DNA from: Alistipes sp.
GTDB lineage: Bacteria; Bacteroidota; Bacteroidia; Bacteroidales; Rikenellaceae
Assembly (NCBI GenBank): GCA_022782405.1
Contig: JALFNK010000008.1
Span: forward strand, 124,001-188,000
DNA: 64,000 bases
Reading direction: 5' to 3'
Numbering within the stretch: position 1 is the stretch's first letter; each line of letters begins with the position of its first letter. The notes beneath the pieces are model-generated. The model was not told where the DNA came from and made no database searches. It saw only the letters and a list, made by a program, of their open reading frames with translations. Below are positions 34,248 to 43,794 of the stretch, piece by piece. Made by a program: the position numbers and the translations under genes.

Positions 34248-37200
34248 ATGAAAGAGTTTTTCTCCAGACTCAGAGATTCTCTGGCAGCGAAGACGTGTCT
34301 ATGGACACTGATCCTGCTGCTGGGGGGGGGTGGCTCGGCTTTCGCCCAGTCCACCGTCAAAGGTACGGTTACCGATGAACAGGGCAACCCGCTCGTCGGT
34401 GTAACCGTCGTGGTCGTGAACACGACTACGGGAACCACCACCGATGCCAAGGGAGCGTACGAGATCGCCGTGCCGAAGGGCGCGTCGCTCGACTTCTCCT
34501 ACATCGGAATGACTACGCAGCGCGTCGCTATCGCCGGCGGACAGACAACGCTCGACATCACGCTGAAGGAGGATTCGGCACGTCTGGACGAGGTCGTGGT
34601 CATCGGTTACGGCTCGCAGCGCCGCGCCGACGTTACGGCCGCCGTCTCGCAGATCGACGGCAAGGAGCTCCAGAAGATGCCCATGACGAACCTCTCGCAG
34701 GGCCTTACGGGACGTCTTCCGGGTCTGATCTCCGTGCAGAACTCCGGACAGCCCGGTCAGGACCAGGCCAGCATGACCATCCGCGGCGCCAAGTCGGGAA
34801 TCCTCTACATCGTCGACGGCGTGCAGCGCTCGATCAACGACATCGATCCCAACGACGTGGAGTCCGTCTCGCTGCTCAAGGACGGCGCCGCCGTAGCCGT
34901 CTACGGTCTGGAGGCCGCCGGCGGTGTAATGATCGTTACGACCAAAAAGGGCAAGCAGGGTTCCATGAACCTCACCTACAAGGGTTCGTACGGCGCCTCG
35001 TTCAACACCTCCTACCCCGAGTTCCTCGACGGCCCGAGCTACGCATACTGGTACAACAAGGCCCTCGAGCTGGACGGACAGGAGCCCATCTTCACCTCGC
35101 AGCATGTACAGATGATGCGCGAGGGGAAAAACGGCTGGGGAAACACCAACTGGATCGACGAGATCTTCGGAACGGGTACCACCCAGCAGCACAGCGTTAC
35201 CTCGACGGGCGGCAGCGAGCGTTTCAACTACTTCGCCTCGCTCGGCTACATGGATCAGACGGGTAACATCAAGAACTTCAACTACGACCGCTACAACCTG
35301 CGTACGAACATCGAGGCAAAGATCGCCAAGAGCCTGACCTTCACGCTCGGCGTCGCAGGACATGTCGGCGATCAGAAGTCTCCGGGCTTCGCCGCCGGCG
35401 GCACCTCGGGAACGAGCGTGTCGAGCGCCCCGTGGCTCTCGGTCGCCGAGCAGGCCGCCTATGCACACCCCTACCTGCCGAAGACCTACGAAGGCATGCC
35501 CACGGCCAGCCAGAACGACTACGGAAACACGATCAACCCGATCGCGGCCACCGAGTTGTCGGGCTACTCCAAGTCGCAGACCATTGCCGTGCAGACCAAC
35601 GCCGCCCTGCAGTGGGACCTCCCGTGGGTTGAGGGTCTCTCGCTGAAGGTCATGGGCGCCTACGACCGCAGCGCCACGACCTCCAAGATCCTGAGCACGC
35701 CCTACTTCGTGATGCTGGCCAGTCTGCCCAACTCGACCACTTCGGAGATCACCTACTCCAAGGCTTCGGACCCGCGCAACAATGCCAACGTCTCCACCGG
35801 AAAGAAGACCAACAACCTCACCGAAGGCTATACGCAGTGGCGCCGCATCACCTCGCAGGCAAGCATCAACTACAGCAACACCTTCGCCGAGAAACACAAG
35901 GTGGATCTGCTCGCCCTGCTCGAGACGCGCGACTACAAGACCAACGCCTTCTCCGCCGCGGGCAAGGACATCCCCTTCGCACAGCTTCCCGAACTGGGCT
36001 TCGCCACGAGTCCGGCCGACGATCCGATCAGCGGTTCGAGCAACGCCTCGCGCAAGGTCGGATTCGTATTCCGCGCCCAGTACAACTATGCGGACAAGTA
36101 TCTGGCCGAGTTCTCGGGCCGTTACGACGGTTCGTACAAGTTCATCGGCAACATCTCGGGCCGCCGCTGGGGTTTCTTCCCCTCCGTATCGCTCGGTTGG
36201 CGCATGTCCGAAGAGGGCTTCTTCGAGCCCCTGCGCAAGGCCGTGGACAACTTCAAGGTGCGGGCTTCGTTCGGCTCGCTCGGCGATGACACGGGATCGG
36301 CCGCCTATGCCTTCCTGAGCACCTTCACCAATGTCAGCAGCGCACCGAGCGTCGTCTTCGGCGGCGTGGGACAGAACGGCATCATGACCTCGCTCGTGGC
36401 CAACGAGCTGCTCACCTGGGAGCGCAACTACTCCTACAACGTCGGCTTCGACCTGGCCATGTGGAACGGCAAGCTCGGCATCGAGTTCGACGCCTTCTAC
36501 AACTACATCTTCGATATCCTGGGCGCCAACTCCGGCAAACCCGCCTCGATGGGCGGATACTATCCGACCTATGTGAACAACAACGCACAGGACGTCCGCG
36601 GTATCGACGTGAAACTCACGCACCGCAACCGCATCGGCAATGATTTCCAGTACGGCGTTACGGTCAATCTGACCTGGGCCAAGGACCGCTGGATCCGCTA
36701 CCAGGACAGCCCCAACACCCCGGACTACGCCAAGCAGACGGGCAAGAGCCGCTACATGACCATGGGATTCATCGCCGACGGGCTCTTCCAGAGCGAGGAG
36801 GAGATCGACCACTCGCCGTGGATCTCCGGATCGCGTCCGCGCGTGGGCGACATCAAGTACAAGGACCTCAACGGCGACGGCGCCATCACCTATGACCAGG
36901 ACCGCGCCTACATCGGCCGCGGACAGCGCCCGCAGCTCAACGGAAGTATCAACCTCAACGCCTCGTGGAAGGGCATCGAGTTCGACGTGCTCTTCGTCGG
37001 TGCGGCCATCTGCGACGTCTCGCTGACGGGCACCTACTACAACTGGAACGAGGACAACACGATCTTCACGCGTCCGTTCAAGGCCGGCGCCAACTCGCCG
37101 CGCTACCTCGTGGAGAAGGCCTGGACGTACGACAACCCCGACGCCGAATACCCGCGTCTGTCGCTCAACCCGCCCAACACGAACAACGCCTACGCCTCGT

Positions 37201-37439
37201 CGTTCTGGTACCGCGACGGCAAGTACCTGCGTCTGAAGTCCATCCACCTGGGTTATACGCTGCCCAAGTCGTGGACCGACAAGCTGCGCATCCAGAAGAT
37301 CAAGGTTTATGTCGAGGGCAACAACCTGCTCACCTGGTCGGGACTGCCCGAAGGCATCGACCCCGAGTGGCCCGCCGTAACGAACGGCTACTATCCGCAA
37401 CAGCGCACGGTAGTCGGAGGTCTCGAAATTTCGTTCTAA
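34248..37439 (+). CDS. SusC/RagA-type TonB-linked outer membrane transporter
   Basis: 1063 aa. The signal peptide ends GGGGSAFAQ (about 33). A CarboxypepD_reg-like domain (35-115), the SusC signature RLDEVVVIGYGSQRRADVT, a plug domain (about 125-240, with VDGVQRSINDIDPNDVESV) and a full barrel ending YPQQRTVVGGLEISF follow. It imports oligosaccharides across the outer membrane with the SusD-like lid protein encoded 18 bp downstream, powered by TonB. A run of nine G (34322-34330) lies in the signal-peptide codons. Confidence 0.96.
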   Translation: MKEFFSRLRDSLAAKTCLWTLILLLGGGGSAFAQSTVKGTVTDEQGNPLVGVTVVVVNTTTGTTTDAKGAYEIAVPKGASLDFSYIGMTTQRVAIAGGQTTLDITLKEDSARLDEVVVIGYGSQRRADVTAAVSQIDGKELQKMPMTNLSQGLTGRLPGLISVQNSGQPGQDQASMTIRGAKSGILYIVDGVQRSINDIDPNDVESVSLLKDGAAVAVYGLEAAGGVMIVTTKKGKQGSMNLTYKGSYGASFNTSYPEFLDGPSYAYWYNKALELDGQEPIFTSQHVQMMREGKNGWGNTNWIDEIFGTGTTQQHSVTSTGGSERFNYFASLGYMDQTGNIKNFNYDRYNLRTNIEAKIAKSLTFTLGVAGHVGDQKSPGFAAGGTSGTSVSSAPWLSVAEQAAYAHPYLPKTYEGMPTASQNDYGNTINPIAATELSGYSKSQTIAVQTNAALQWDLPWVEGLSLKVMGAYDRSATTSKILSTPYFVMLASLPNSTTSEITYSKASDPRNNANVSTGKKTNNLTEGYTQWRRITSQASINYSNTFAEKHKVDLLALLETRDYKTNAFSAAGKDIPFAQLPELGFATSPADDPISGSSNASRKVGFVFRAQYNYADKYLAEFSGRYDGSYKFIGNISGRRWGFFPSVSLGWRMSEEGFFEPLRKAVDNFKVRASFGSLGDDTGSAAYAFLSTFTNVSSAPSVVFGGVGQNGIMTSLVANELLTWERNYSYNVGFDLAMWNGKLGIEFDAFYNYIFDILGANSGKPASMGGYYPTYVNNNAQDVRGIDVKLTHRNRIGNDFQYGVTVNLTWAKDRWIRYQDSPNTPDYAKQTGKSRYMTMGFIADGLFQSEEEIDHSPWISGSRPRVGDIKYKDLNGDGAITYDQDRAYIGRGQRPQLNGSINLNASWKGIEFDVLFVGAAICDVSLTGTYYNWNEDNTIFTRPFKAGANSPRYLVEKAWTYDNPDAEYPRLSLNPPNTNNAYASSFWYRDGKYLRLKSIHLGYTLPKSWTDKLRIQKIKVYVEGNNLLTWSGLPEGIDPEWPAVTNGYYPQQRTVVGGLEISF
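34322..34330 (+). repeat. G9 homopolymer in the susC signal-peptide codons
   Basis: Nine G cover the end of Leu25 through Gly28. A slip of one base would abolish the SusC reading frame before the mature protein. Confidence 0.9.
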
Positions 37440-37457
37440 CCGGAAAAAGCAAGATCC

Positions 37458-39119
37458 ATGAAAAAGAAAATCATACATATCGCACTACTGGCTGCGACGG
37501 TCGCCATGACGGGCTGCAACGACTGGCTCGACATGAGCCCGACGGACAAGGTCTCGGAAAAGATCGTCTGGAGCGATCCGACCTACGTTACCCAGTACAT
37601 CAACGGATTCTATCCCTACATCTCCCGCTACGGCAGCTTCGAGACGGGAGACTGCCAGGTGGGTCTGACCGAAGGTCTGACCGAGACGCTCAAGTTCGGT
37701 TCGCCGACGCCCGGCACGAATGTCGGATTCGCCAACATCATCGCCTTCGCCGAGGGCGGTCTGGCAGCCCCCACGGCCGCCTTCCACTTCGGGGCATGGG
37801 ATGCCACCTATGAGCGCATCCGCCGCGTCAATGAGTTCCTCTACGGGCTCAAGAAATACGGAGGCAACTTCGACGAGACCACGCGCACGCGTTTCGAGGC
37901 CGAGGCCCGTTTCTTCCGCGGCTACCTCTACTTCCAGCTCATCAAGCGTACGCCCGAGGTGATCCTCTATGACGAGGATCTGCTCAAGATCACCGAGAAC
38001 AAGGCCCTCTCGACCGAAGAGGAGGGCTGGAACATGGTCGAAAAGGACCTTGAGTTCGCCGGCAAGAACCTCCCGCCCAAATGGGACAACGAGCCCGGAC
38101 GCGTTACCTCGGGTGCCGCCTACGCCATGCTCTCGCGTGCGATGCTCTATGCCAAACGCTGGCAGTCGGCCCGCAACGCCGCCGAGGAGGTCTTCAAGCT
38201 CGACTACGAGCTCATGCCCGGCACAACGGCCGAGGATTATGCCAAGGCCTTCACCTCGATGACCGACGGAAATACCGAGTCGATCCTCGAATACAACTAC
38301 CTCGTGGGCGGTCCGAACCACTCTTGGGACCAGCTCTTCATGCCCGGCGGCGACAACACGACGATGGGCGGACGCGCCACCCCGACGCAGGAGATGGTCG
38401 AGTCGTACGAGCTGGCGACGACGGGCGGATTCCCCGACTGGACGCCCTGGCACAACACGACGACCGGGACCACCGATACGCCTCCCTACGAGCAGCTCGA
38501 GCCCCGGTTCCACGCTTCGGTGCTCTACAACGGCTGCACCTGGAAGGGTCGTACGCTCGAGCCCTATGTAAACGGCAAGGACGGCTATGCGGTCTATGAC
38601 GACGGTTCGGCCCTCAACGGGCGCTCGACGACGGGCTACTACCTGCGCAAGATGCTCAATGAAGACTATACCGACTATTCGACGGCCTGCACGCAGCCCT
38701 GGATCGCCATCCGCCTGGCCGAGGTGATTCTCAACCACGCCGAGGCCTGCTACATGCTCAACGACAACAGCTCGGCGAACGAGGACGTGCGCCGGATCCG
38801 CACTCGCGTGGGACTTCCCTACACGAACAAGTCGGGCGAGGAGCTCATGGCAGCCATCCGTCAGGAGCGCAAGATCGAACTCTACTGCGAGGGACACCTC
38901 TACTGGGACATGCGCCGCTGGCAGCTCGCCCACACGGCCTACACCGGCATGCGCGTGCACGGTCTGAAGATCGAGAAGCAGGGAGCCACATTCATCTACA
39001 CCTATGTGGACTGCGACCGCCAGGACCGGCTCTTCGAGAAGAAACTCTACCGCATTCCGCTTCCCGAAACCGAGTTGAGCAACAACAGCGCGGTCAAACA
39101 GTTCCCCGAATGGCTATAA
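37458..39119 (+). CDS. SusD/RagB-type outer membrane lipoprotein
   Basis: 553 aa. The lipobox AMTGC (Cys20) followed by NDWLDMSPTDK is characteristic of SusD-like proteins. The N-terminal SusD domain (YVTQYINGFYPYIS) and the C-terminal RagB/SusD domain (LAEVILNHAEACYMLN, RRIRTRVGLP, IRQERKIELYCEGHLYWDMRRW) are intact. It is the surface lid and glycan-binding partner of the SusC just upstream; the genes are 18 bp apart and co-transcribed. Confidence 0.95.
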   Translation: MKKKIIHIALLAATVAMTGCNDWLDMSPTDKVSEKIVWSDPTYVTQYINGFYPYISRYGSFETGDCQVGLTEGLTETLKFGSPTPGTNVGFANIIAFAEGGLAAPTAAFHFGAWDATYERIRRVNEFLYGLKKYGGNFDETTRTRFEAEARFFRGYLYFQLIKRTPEVILYDEDLLKITENKALSTEEEGWNMVEKDLEFAGKNLPPKWDNEPGRVTSGAAYAMLSRAMLYAKRWQSARNAAEEVFKLDYELMPGTTAEDYAKAFTSMTDGNTESILEYNYLVGGPNHSWDQLFMPGGDNTTMGGRATPTQEMVESYELATTGGFPDWTPWHNTTTGTTDTPPYEQLEPRFHASVLYNGCTWKGRTLEPYVNGKDGYAVYDDGSALNGRSTTGYYLRKMLNEDYTDYSTACTQPWIAIRLAEVILNHAEACYMLNDNSSANEDVRRIRTRVGLPYTNKSGEELMAAIRQERKIELYCEGHLYWDMRRWQLAHTAYTGMRVHGLKIEKQGATFIYTYVDCDRQDRLFEKKLYRIPLPETELSNNSAVKQFPEWL

Positions 39120-39140
39120 CCGTTAAAAGAAACCGACATC

Positions 39141-40805
39141 ATGAAAAATAACATCACATTGTTCGCAATGGCGGCGCTGCTCGGTCTGGGCGGCTGCCAT
39201 GAGCCGGATGAACTGACCCCCTCGGGCGTAGGACAGGGGTTGAACAGCGTCTCGGCACAGTTCGCTACCGGGGAGTACAAGAACGACCCGATGGCGAAGT
39301 TCACGGCGACGCCCACCGAAGGTCAGGAGCGTATCGTCATCGACATTCCCTACTACTATCCCGAGAACTCCACGAACACCACCTCGATCACCGAGATGCG
39401 CGTTACGGCCAACCTGGACGACAACTGCTTCATCACCCCGATGCTCGGAACGCTCGACCTGACCGAGGAACACTGGTTCACGCTGACGCGCGCCGACGGC
39501 ACGAAGTCGAAGTTCTGCATCACGGGCAACATCAAGAAGTCGGACAAGTGCGAGATCATCTCCTTCGCCACCGACGAGCCGGCGATCCAGGGTGTCGTGG
39601 ACAACGACAACAACACGATTGCGCTGATCTCGGCCGACGATCTCTCGTCGGTAACGGCACAGGTGAGCCTCTCGCCCCACGCCACGATCTCGCCCGACCC
39701 GACGCAGGTGCACAACTACGAGGGTGAGGGTGTGAAGTTCACCGTAACTGCCCACGACGGCCAGACCAAGCGGGTCTACACGGTCAGCAAGCAGATTCCG
39801 CCGAAGATCAAGTACGGATGGCGGACCGGCAGCGAGAAGGAGATCTGGAAGAATGTCTCGATCGACAAGCTGGGAATCGTCAATGCCAGCGGCATGAACT
39901 ACTCGCTGGCCGCCTCGGGCAACCGTCTGATCCTCTCGACGGGTGCCGACAAATACCTCTTCAACCGTGCCACGGGTGACTACATCGGCAAGCACGACAT
40001 GAAGGGCGTTGCGGCCAACGGCGGCATGACGTCGGACGACGCCGGCAACATCCTCTACGCCACGACGGCCGACCCGGGTGCCGAGTTCAAGATCTACACC
40101 GCCGCCTCGACCGATGCCACCCCCACGGAGCTGCTCTCCTACACGAACGCCACGGGCGCCTCGATGGGCAAGCACATCTCCGTACAGGGCGACGTGAAGG
40201 GCGATGCCGTCATCACGGCCGTGATCTACACCTGGAACGGCGCTGTCTGCAAGTTCGTTCGCTGGACCGTAACCGGAGGCGTTCCCTCGACACCCTCGAT
40301 GGTCAGCGTAACGGGCGCCACGGCCGGCTGGAACGGCAACGGACATGCCGATGTCGAAGCCGCCTCGACCGATCCCGACGGCACCTACTTCATGACCTAT
40401 TACTCGGCCAATGCGCTCTACCGCATCGACGGAGCAACGGGTACCGCCACCCACTCGATCGGAACAGCTACCTGGGGAGCCAACTCGAACTACAACTGCG
40501 TGGACGTATGCAACTTCAACAACGCCACCTATGTAGCGATCTATACGGGCGCCCACTTCACCTACGGCGAGTTCAAGGCCTACATGTTCGATCTGACGAC
40601 GCCCGACCAGATGTCGGGTCTGTGCGACACCTCGCCCTCGAGAGTCTTCACGTCGGAACAGTATGCTCCGACGGCCGGTGTGGTGAATGCCGCCAGCGAC
40701 GTACTGATGGTCGCTTCGTCCGACGGGTACAAGATGAATCTGTACTACACGGACGGAAACACCAACGCACTGGTCGCCTGGGAGTTCGACTGCATTGACA
40801 AATAA
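39141..40805 (+). CDS. Surface lipoprotein in SusE/F position (DUF5018-like)
   Basis: 554 aa. The lipobox LGGC (Cys19) is followed by HEPDE, an acidic surface-export-like pattern. The N-terminal half (about 30-215) carries repeated small beta domains (FTVTAHDGQTKRVYTV) as in DUF5018 proteins; the C-terminal half looks like a propeller with blades of the type DDAGNILYATTADPG and DPDGTYFMTYYSANALYRID. It is probably a glycan-binding accessory of the SusCD pair. The DUF5018 label is from memory of the pattern, not a search. A strong hairpin follows the gene. Confidence 0.75.
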   Translation: MKNNITLFAMAALLGLGGCHEPDELTPSGVGQGLNSVSAQFATGEYKNDPMAKFTATPTEGQERIVIDIPYYYPENSTNTTSITEMRVTANLDDNCFITPMLGTLDLTEEHWFTLTRADGTKSKFCITGNIKKSDKCEIISFATDEPAIQGVVDNDNNTIALISADDLSSVTAQVSLSPHATISPDPTQVHNYEGEGVKFTVTAHDGQTKRVYTVSKQIPPKIKYGWRTGSEKEIWKNVSIDKLGIVNASGMNYSLAASGNRLILSTGADKYLFNRATGDYIGKHDMKGVAANGGMTSDDAGNILYATTADPGAEFKIYTAASTDATPTELLSYTNATGASMGKHISVQGDVKGDAVITAVIYTWNGAVCKFVRWTVTGGVPSTPSMVSVTGATAGWNGNGHADVEAASTDPDGTYFMTYYSANALYRIDGATGTATHSIGTATWGANSNYNCVDVCNFNNATYVAIYTGAHFTYGEFKAYMFDLTTPDQMSGLCDTSPSRVFTSEQYAPTAGVVNAASDVLMVASSDGYKMNLYYTDGNTNALVAWEFDCIDK

Positions 40806-40819
40806 AACTCCCCCTTTTG

Positions 40820-40847
40820 CCGGTATCCCCCTGACCGGGGATACCGG
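40820..40847 (+). promoter_or_regulatory. Intra-operon hairpin between the DUF5018-like and second GHL10-like genes
   Basis: CCGGTATCCCC-CTGACC-GGGGATACCGG, a perfect 11-bp stem, with no T-tract after it. It could be an RNA stabiliser, processing site or partial attenuator. Confidence 0.65.
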
Positions 40848-40874
40848 TCCTAAAACAATTCTGAAAACCGCAAC

Positions 40875-42266
40875 ATGAAAACAAACTTCAAATGGCTGGC
40901 GCTGGCCGCAGCAGCGCTGACACTCAATCTGGGAGCTGCCTCCTGCAGCTCGGAATCCAAGACCCCCGCCTGGGAGTGGGACGATCCGGAACCCGAACCG
41001 GAACCCGTCCCGGCAAGCGAAAAGCCCCGCTTCATCTGGGTCGATGCCGCCGCGAACTTTCCCGACTTCGCCAACAGCAAGGAGAACATCGCCCGCGACC
41101 TGGCCAAGGCCAAGGAGGCCGGATTTACGGACATCGTCGTCGATGTACGCCCCACGACGGGCGACGTGCTCTTCCGTTCGGAGGTCGGCGATCCGGTGCA
41201 GTGGCTGGGCGCCTGGCTGCCGCAGGGCTACTCGAAGGTAGAACGCACGGCAACGTGGGACTATCTGCAGGCCTTCATCGACGAGGGCCGCAAGCTCGGC
41301 CTCCGCATCCATGCGGCCTTCAACACCTTCCCGGGCGGCAACGCCTCGGCAATCGGCAACGAGGGCGTGGTCTTCCGCGATGCGGAGAAGGCGAAGTGGG
41401 CCACGCAGCTCAACCTCGAAGGCGGCATCACGAGCATTCTCGACGCTCCGGACTACAGCGCCAAATTCTTCAATCCGGTGCTCCCCGAGGTGCAGGAGTA
41501 CCTCTGCTCGATGCTCGAGGAGCTCGCGGCCTATGAGGGTCTGGAGGGCATCTTCCTCGACCGCGGCCGCTTCGACGGCTTCACGAGCGACTTCTCGGAC
41601 TACACCCGCAAGGAGTTCGAGAAGTACATCGGCGCGACGGTCGTAAACTTCCCCGCCGACATCCTGCCTGCCGGACACAAGTCGGGCCTCCCCGCAACGC
41701 AGCCCACCTACATGAAAAAATGGATGGAGTTCCGCGTGAAGGTCATCCATGACTTCATGGCCAAGGCACGCGAGGCGGTCAAGAAGGTCAATCCCGACCT
41801 GAAGTTCGGCGTCTATGTCGGCGGATGGTATGCCGACTACTACGATGTCGGCGTAAACTGGGCCAGCCCGCGATACGACACCTCGGCCAAATACGCCTGG
41901 GCAACGGCCGAGTACAAGAACTACGGCTACGCCGACCTGATGGACCAGATGCTCATCGGTGCCTATGCGGCCCCGAACCGGATCTACGGCTCGACAGACT
42001 GGACGATGGAGGGTTTCTGCAGCCTGGCCATGGAGCGCACGATGGGCGACTGCCCGATGGTAGCCGGAGGCCCCGACGTCGGCAACTGGGACTATGAGGA
42101 CCAGTTCTCGCAGGAGGAGGAGAACCAGGCCGTCAAGAACTCCGTCGCCGCCTGCATCAACGCCTGCGACGGCTATTTCCTCTTCGACATGATCCACCTG
42201 AAGAAGGCCGACCAGTGGTCCTATGCCAAGGCCGGCATCGATGCGGCAATCAGTGAGGAGAAGTAA
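40875..42266 (+). CDS. GHL10-like glycoside hydrolase lipoprotein, copy 2 of 3
   Basis: 463 aa. The lipobox GAASC (Cys24) is followed by an acidic, proline-rich linker (WEWDDPEPEPEP) that would hold the enzyme off the membrane. Shared core features with copies 1 and 3 are AGFTDIVVDVRP, LGLRIHAAFNTFPGG, NPVLPEVQEY, the putative active-site FLDRGRFDGFTSDFS, GVYVGGWYADYYDVGVNWAS and WATAEYKNYGYADL. It is the most divergent copy, with a different C-terminal third (MERTMGDCPMVAGGPDVGN). It lies between two strong hairpins, so its expression may be set apart from its neighbours. Confidence 0.78.
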   Translation: MKTNFKWLALAAAALTLNLGAASCSSESKTPAWEWDDPEPEPEPVPASEKPRFIWVDAAANFPDFANSKENIARDLAKAKEAGFTDIVVDVRPTTGDVLFRSEVGDPVQWLGAWLPQGYSKVERTATWDYLQAFIDEGRKLGLRIHAAFNTFPGGNASAIGNEGVVFRDAEKAKWATQLNLEGGITSILDAPDYSAKFFNPVLPEVQEYLCSMLEELAAYEGLEGIFLDRGRFDGFTSDFSDYTRKEFEKYIGATVVNFPADILPAGHKSGLPATQPTYMKKWMEFRVKVIHDFMAKAREAVKKVNPDLKFGVYVGGWYADYYDVGVNWASPRYDTSAKYAWATAEYKNYGYADLMDQMLIGAYAAPNRIYGSTDWTMEGFCSLAMERTMGDCPMVAGGPDVGNWDYEDQFSQEEENQAVKNSVAACINACDGYFLFDMIHLKKADQWSYAKAGIDAAISEEK

Positions 42267-42295
42267 TCCGCATACTCCGAAATCAAACGGGCACA

Positions 42296-42330
42296 CTCCC
42301 GGAGCGGCACCGACAGGGCCGTTCCGGGAG
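42296..42330 (+). promoter_or_regulatory. Intra-operon hairpin before the DUF5009-like gene
   Basis: CTCCCGGAGCGGC (42296-42308) pairs with GCCGTTCCGGGAG (42318-42330), a 13-bp stem with one G-T pair and 9-nt loop. No T-tract follows, so it is not a classical terminator. Confidence 0.65.
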
Positions 42331-42370
42331 CCTGCTTGAAAATCCGAATCCCTGAAAACAGACGACTGAC

Positions 42371-43771
42371 ATGGAAAAACGGGCTCTTACGATCGACCTG
42401 CTGCGCGGAGTGGCCATCATCGGCATGGTCCTCTCGGGACAGATCCTCTGGAATGCGGAGCTTCCCGCATGGATGTTCCACGCCCAGGTGCCGCCTCCGG
42501 AGTTCCGCTTCGACCCCACGGTGCCGGGAATCACCTGGGTCGATCTGGTCTTCCCCTTCTTCCTCTTCTCGATGGGCGCCGCCTTCCCGCTCGCCCTGCG
42601 CAAACGCCTCGATGCACGCCATGAATCGACGGGAAGCGTCGTAGGGACGATCCTGCGGCGGTGGGCGCTGCTGGCCGTTTTCGCCATCGCCCTGGCCAAC
42701 CTCGCCGTCGAGGGAACCGGCATCCCGATGTGGGGCGCCGCACTGGTGCGCCTCGCGGGATGGGGCTGCTTCTGCCTGCTGTTCATGCGTTTCGAGCGCC
42801 TCTCGAAGCAGCAGAACCGCTGGGTCTGCCTCGCGGGCATCGTCCTGCTGACGGCGCTGCTGGCCGCCTGCCGCTGGATCTGGGATGCCCCCGTTACGGT
42901 CGAGCGCAGCAACATCATCATTCTCGTGCTGGCCAACATGGCCCTCTTCGGCAGCCTCGTCTGGCTCTTCACACGCGACCGCCTGCCGTTGCGCCTGGCC
43001 ATCCTTGCGCTCTTCGCGGCCCTGCGCCTCGGAAGCCGCGTCGAGGGGTCATGGAACGAGACCCTGTGGGACGCCTCGCCGCTGCCGTGGCTCTTCCAGA
43101 TCGACTTTCTGAAGTACCTCTGCATCATCATCCCCGGCACGATCGCCGGCGATGCCATCCATGCCCGGATGTCGCGCCGCGAGACGGCAGCAGCCCCTGC
43201 GGCATCGGGGCGCGAGACGGCGCTGATGCTGCTTGCCGCGGCACTGATACCCCTCAACCTCTGGGGGTTGTTCTCACGCCACCTGACGGCCAACCTGCTG
43301 GCGAATCTCGCACTCTGCGCTGCGGGCGGATGGCTGCTCCACAGCCGCAAGGGAGGTCTCAAGGAGCCGCTGCACCGCACGCTCTTCGACTGGGGATGCC
43401 TCTGGCTCCTCATGGGTCTTGCCCTCGAGGCCTTCGAGGGCGGCATCAAGAAGGACCCGGCCACCTACAGCTACTTCTTCACAACCTCGGGACTCGCCTC
43501 GATGTTCCTCGTCGCCGCGGAGATCGCCCTGCGCCGCTTCCGCCTGCGCTGCGGCGTGCTCGTCCGCTGCGGACAGAACCCGATGATCGCCTACACGGCC
43601 GCGGCCTTTCTGATCACCCCCCTGCTGACGCTGCTGAACCTCACGCCGCTGCTGAACCGCCTCGGAGAGGTCTCGCCCTGGATGGGCGTCCTGCGCGGGG
43701 CAATCATGACGGCGGCCGTGGCACTCGTTACGGCGCTGTTCACCCGCCGCCGCATCTTCTGGAGAAGCTGA
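42371..43771 (+). CDS. DUF5009/HGSNAT-like multispanning membrane protein
   Basis: 466 aa inner-membrane protein with about 10-11 hydrophobic segments. The N-terminal ALTIDLLRGVAIIGMVLSG and TWVDLVFPFFLFSMGAAFPL are the hallmarks of the family that includes NagX and human heparan-alpha-glucosaminide N-acetyltransferase. The first helix and the conserved loop are intact. Family roles proposed are transmembrane acetylation of amino sugars or amino-sugar uptake; neither is proven for this one. Its place in a PUL suggests the glycan contains amino sugars. The downstream phosphoesterase gene starts 23 bp on. Confidence 0.8.
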   Translation: MEKRALTIDLLRGVAIIGMVLSGQILWNAELPAWMFHAQVPPPEFRFDPTVPGITWVDLVFPFFLFSMGAAFPLALRKRLDARHESTGSVVGTILRRWALLAVFAIALANLAVEGTGIPMWGAALVRLAGWGCFCLLFMRFERLSKQQNRWVCLAGIVLLTALLAACRWIWDAPVTVERSNIIILVLANMALFGSLVWLFTRDRLPLRLAILALFAALRLGSRVEGSWNETLWDASPLPWLFQIDFLKYLCIIIPGTIAGDAIHARMSRRETAAAPAASGRETALMLLAAALIPLNLWGLFSRHLTANLLANLALCAAGGWLLHSRKGGLKEPLHRTLFDWGCLWLLMGLALEAFEGGIKKDPATYSYFFTTSGLASMFLVAAEIALRRFRLRCGVLVRCGQNPMIAYTAAAFLITPLLTLLNLTPLLNRLGEVSPWMGVLRGAIMTAAVALVTALFTRRRIFWRS

Positions 43772-43794
43772 CACACTCAAAAACAAGAACCGAT

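Noticed and set aside
34299..37478. A 1059-codon open frame antisense to susC
   Set aside because: It follows from the G/C-ending codons of susC. It has no family motifs, and the sense strand encodes an intact SusC.
39123..42296. A 1057-codon minus-strand open frame under the DUF5018-like and GHL10-like genes
   Set aside because: It crosses two real genes and their intergenic hairpin, with repetitive Gly/Arg/Val composition typical of antisense GC-rich frames.
42661..43794. In-frame extension of the phosphoesterase gene upstream through the DUF5009-like gene
   Set aside because: The extension overlaps a complete membrane protein gene and is Arg/Pro-rich. A clean signal peptide starts at 43795.
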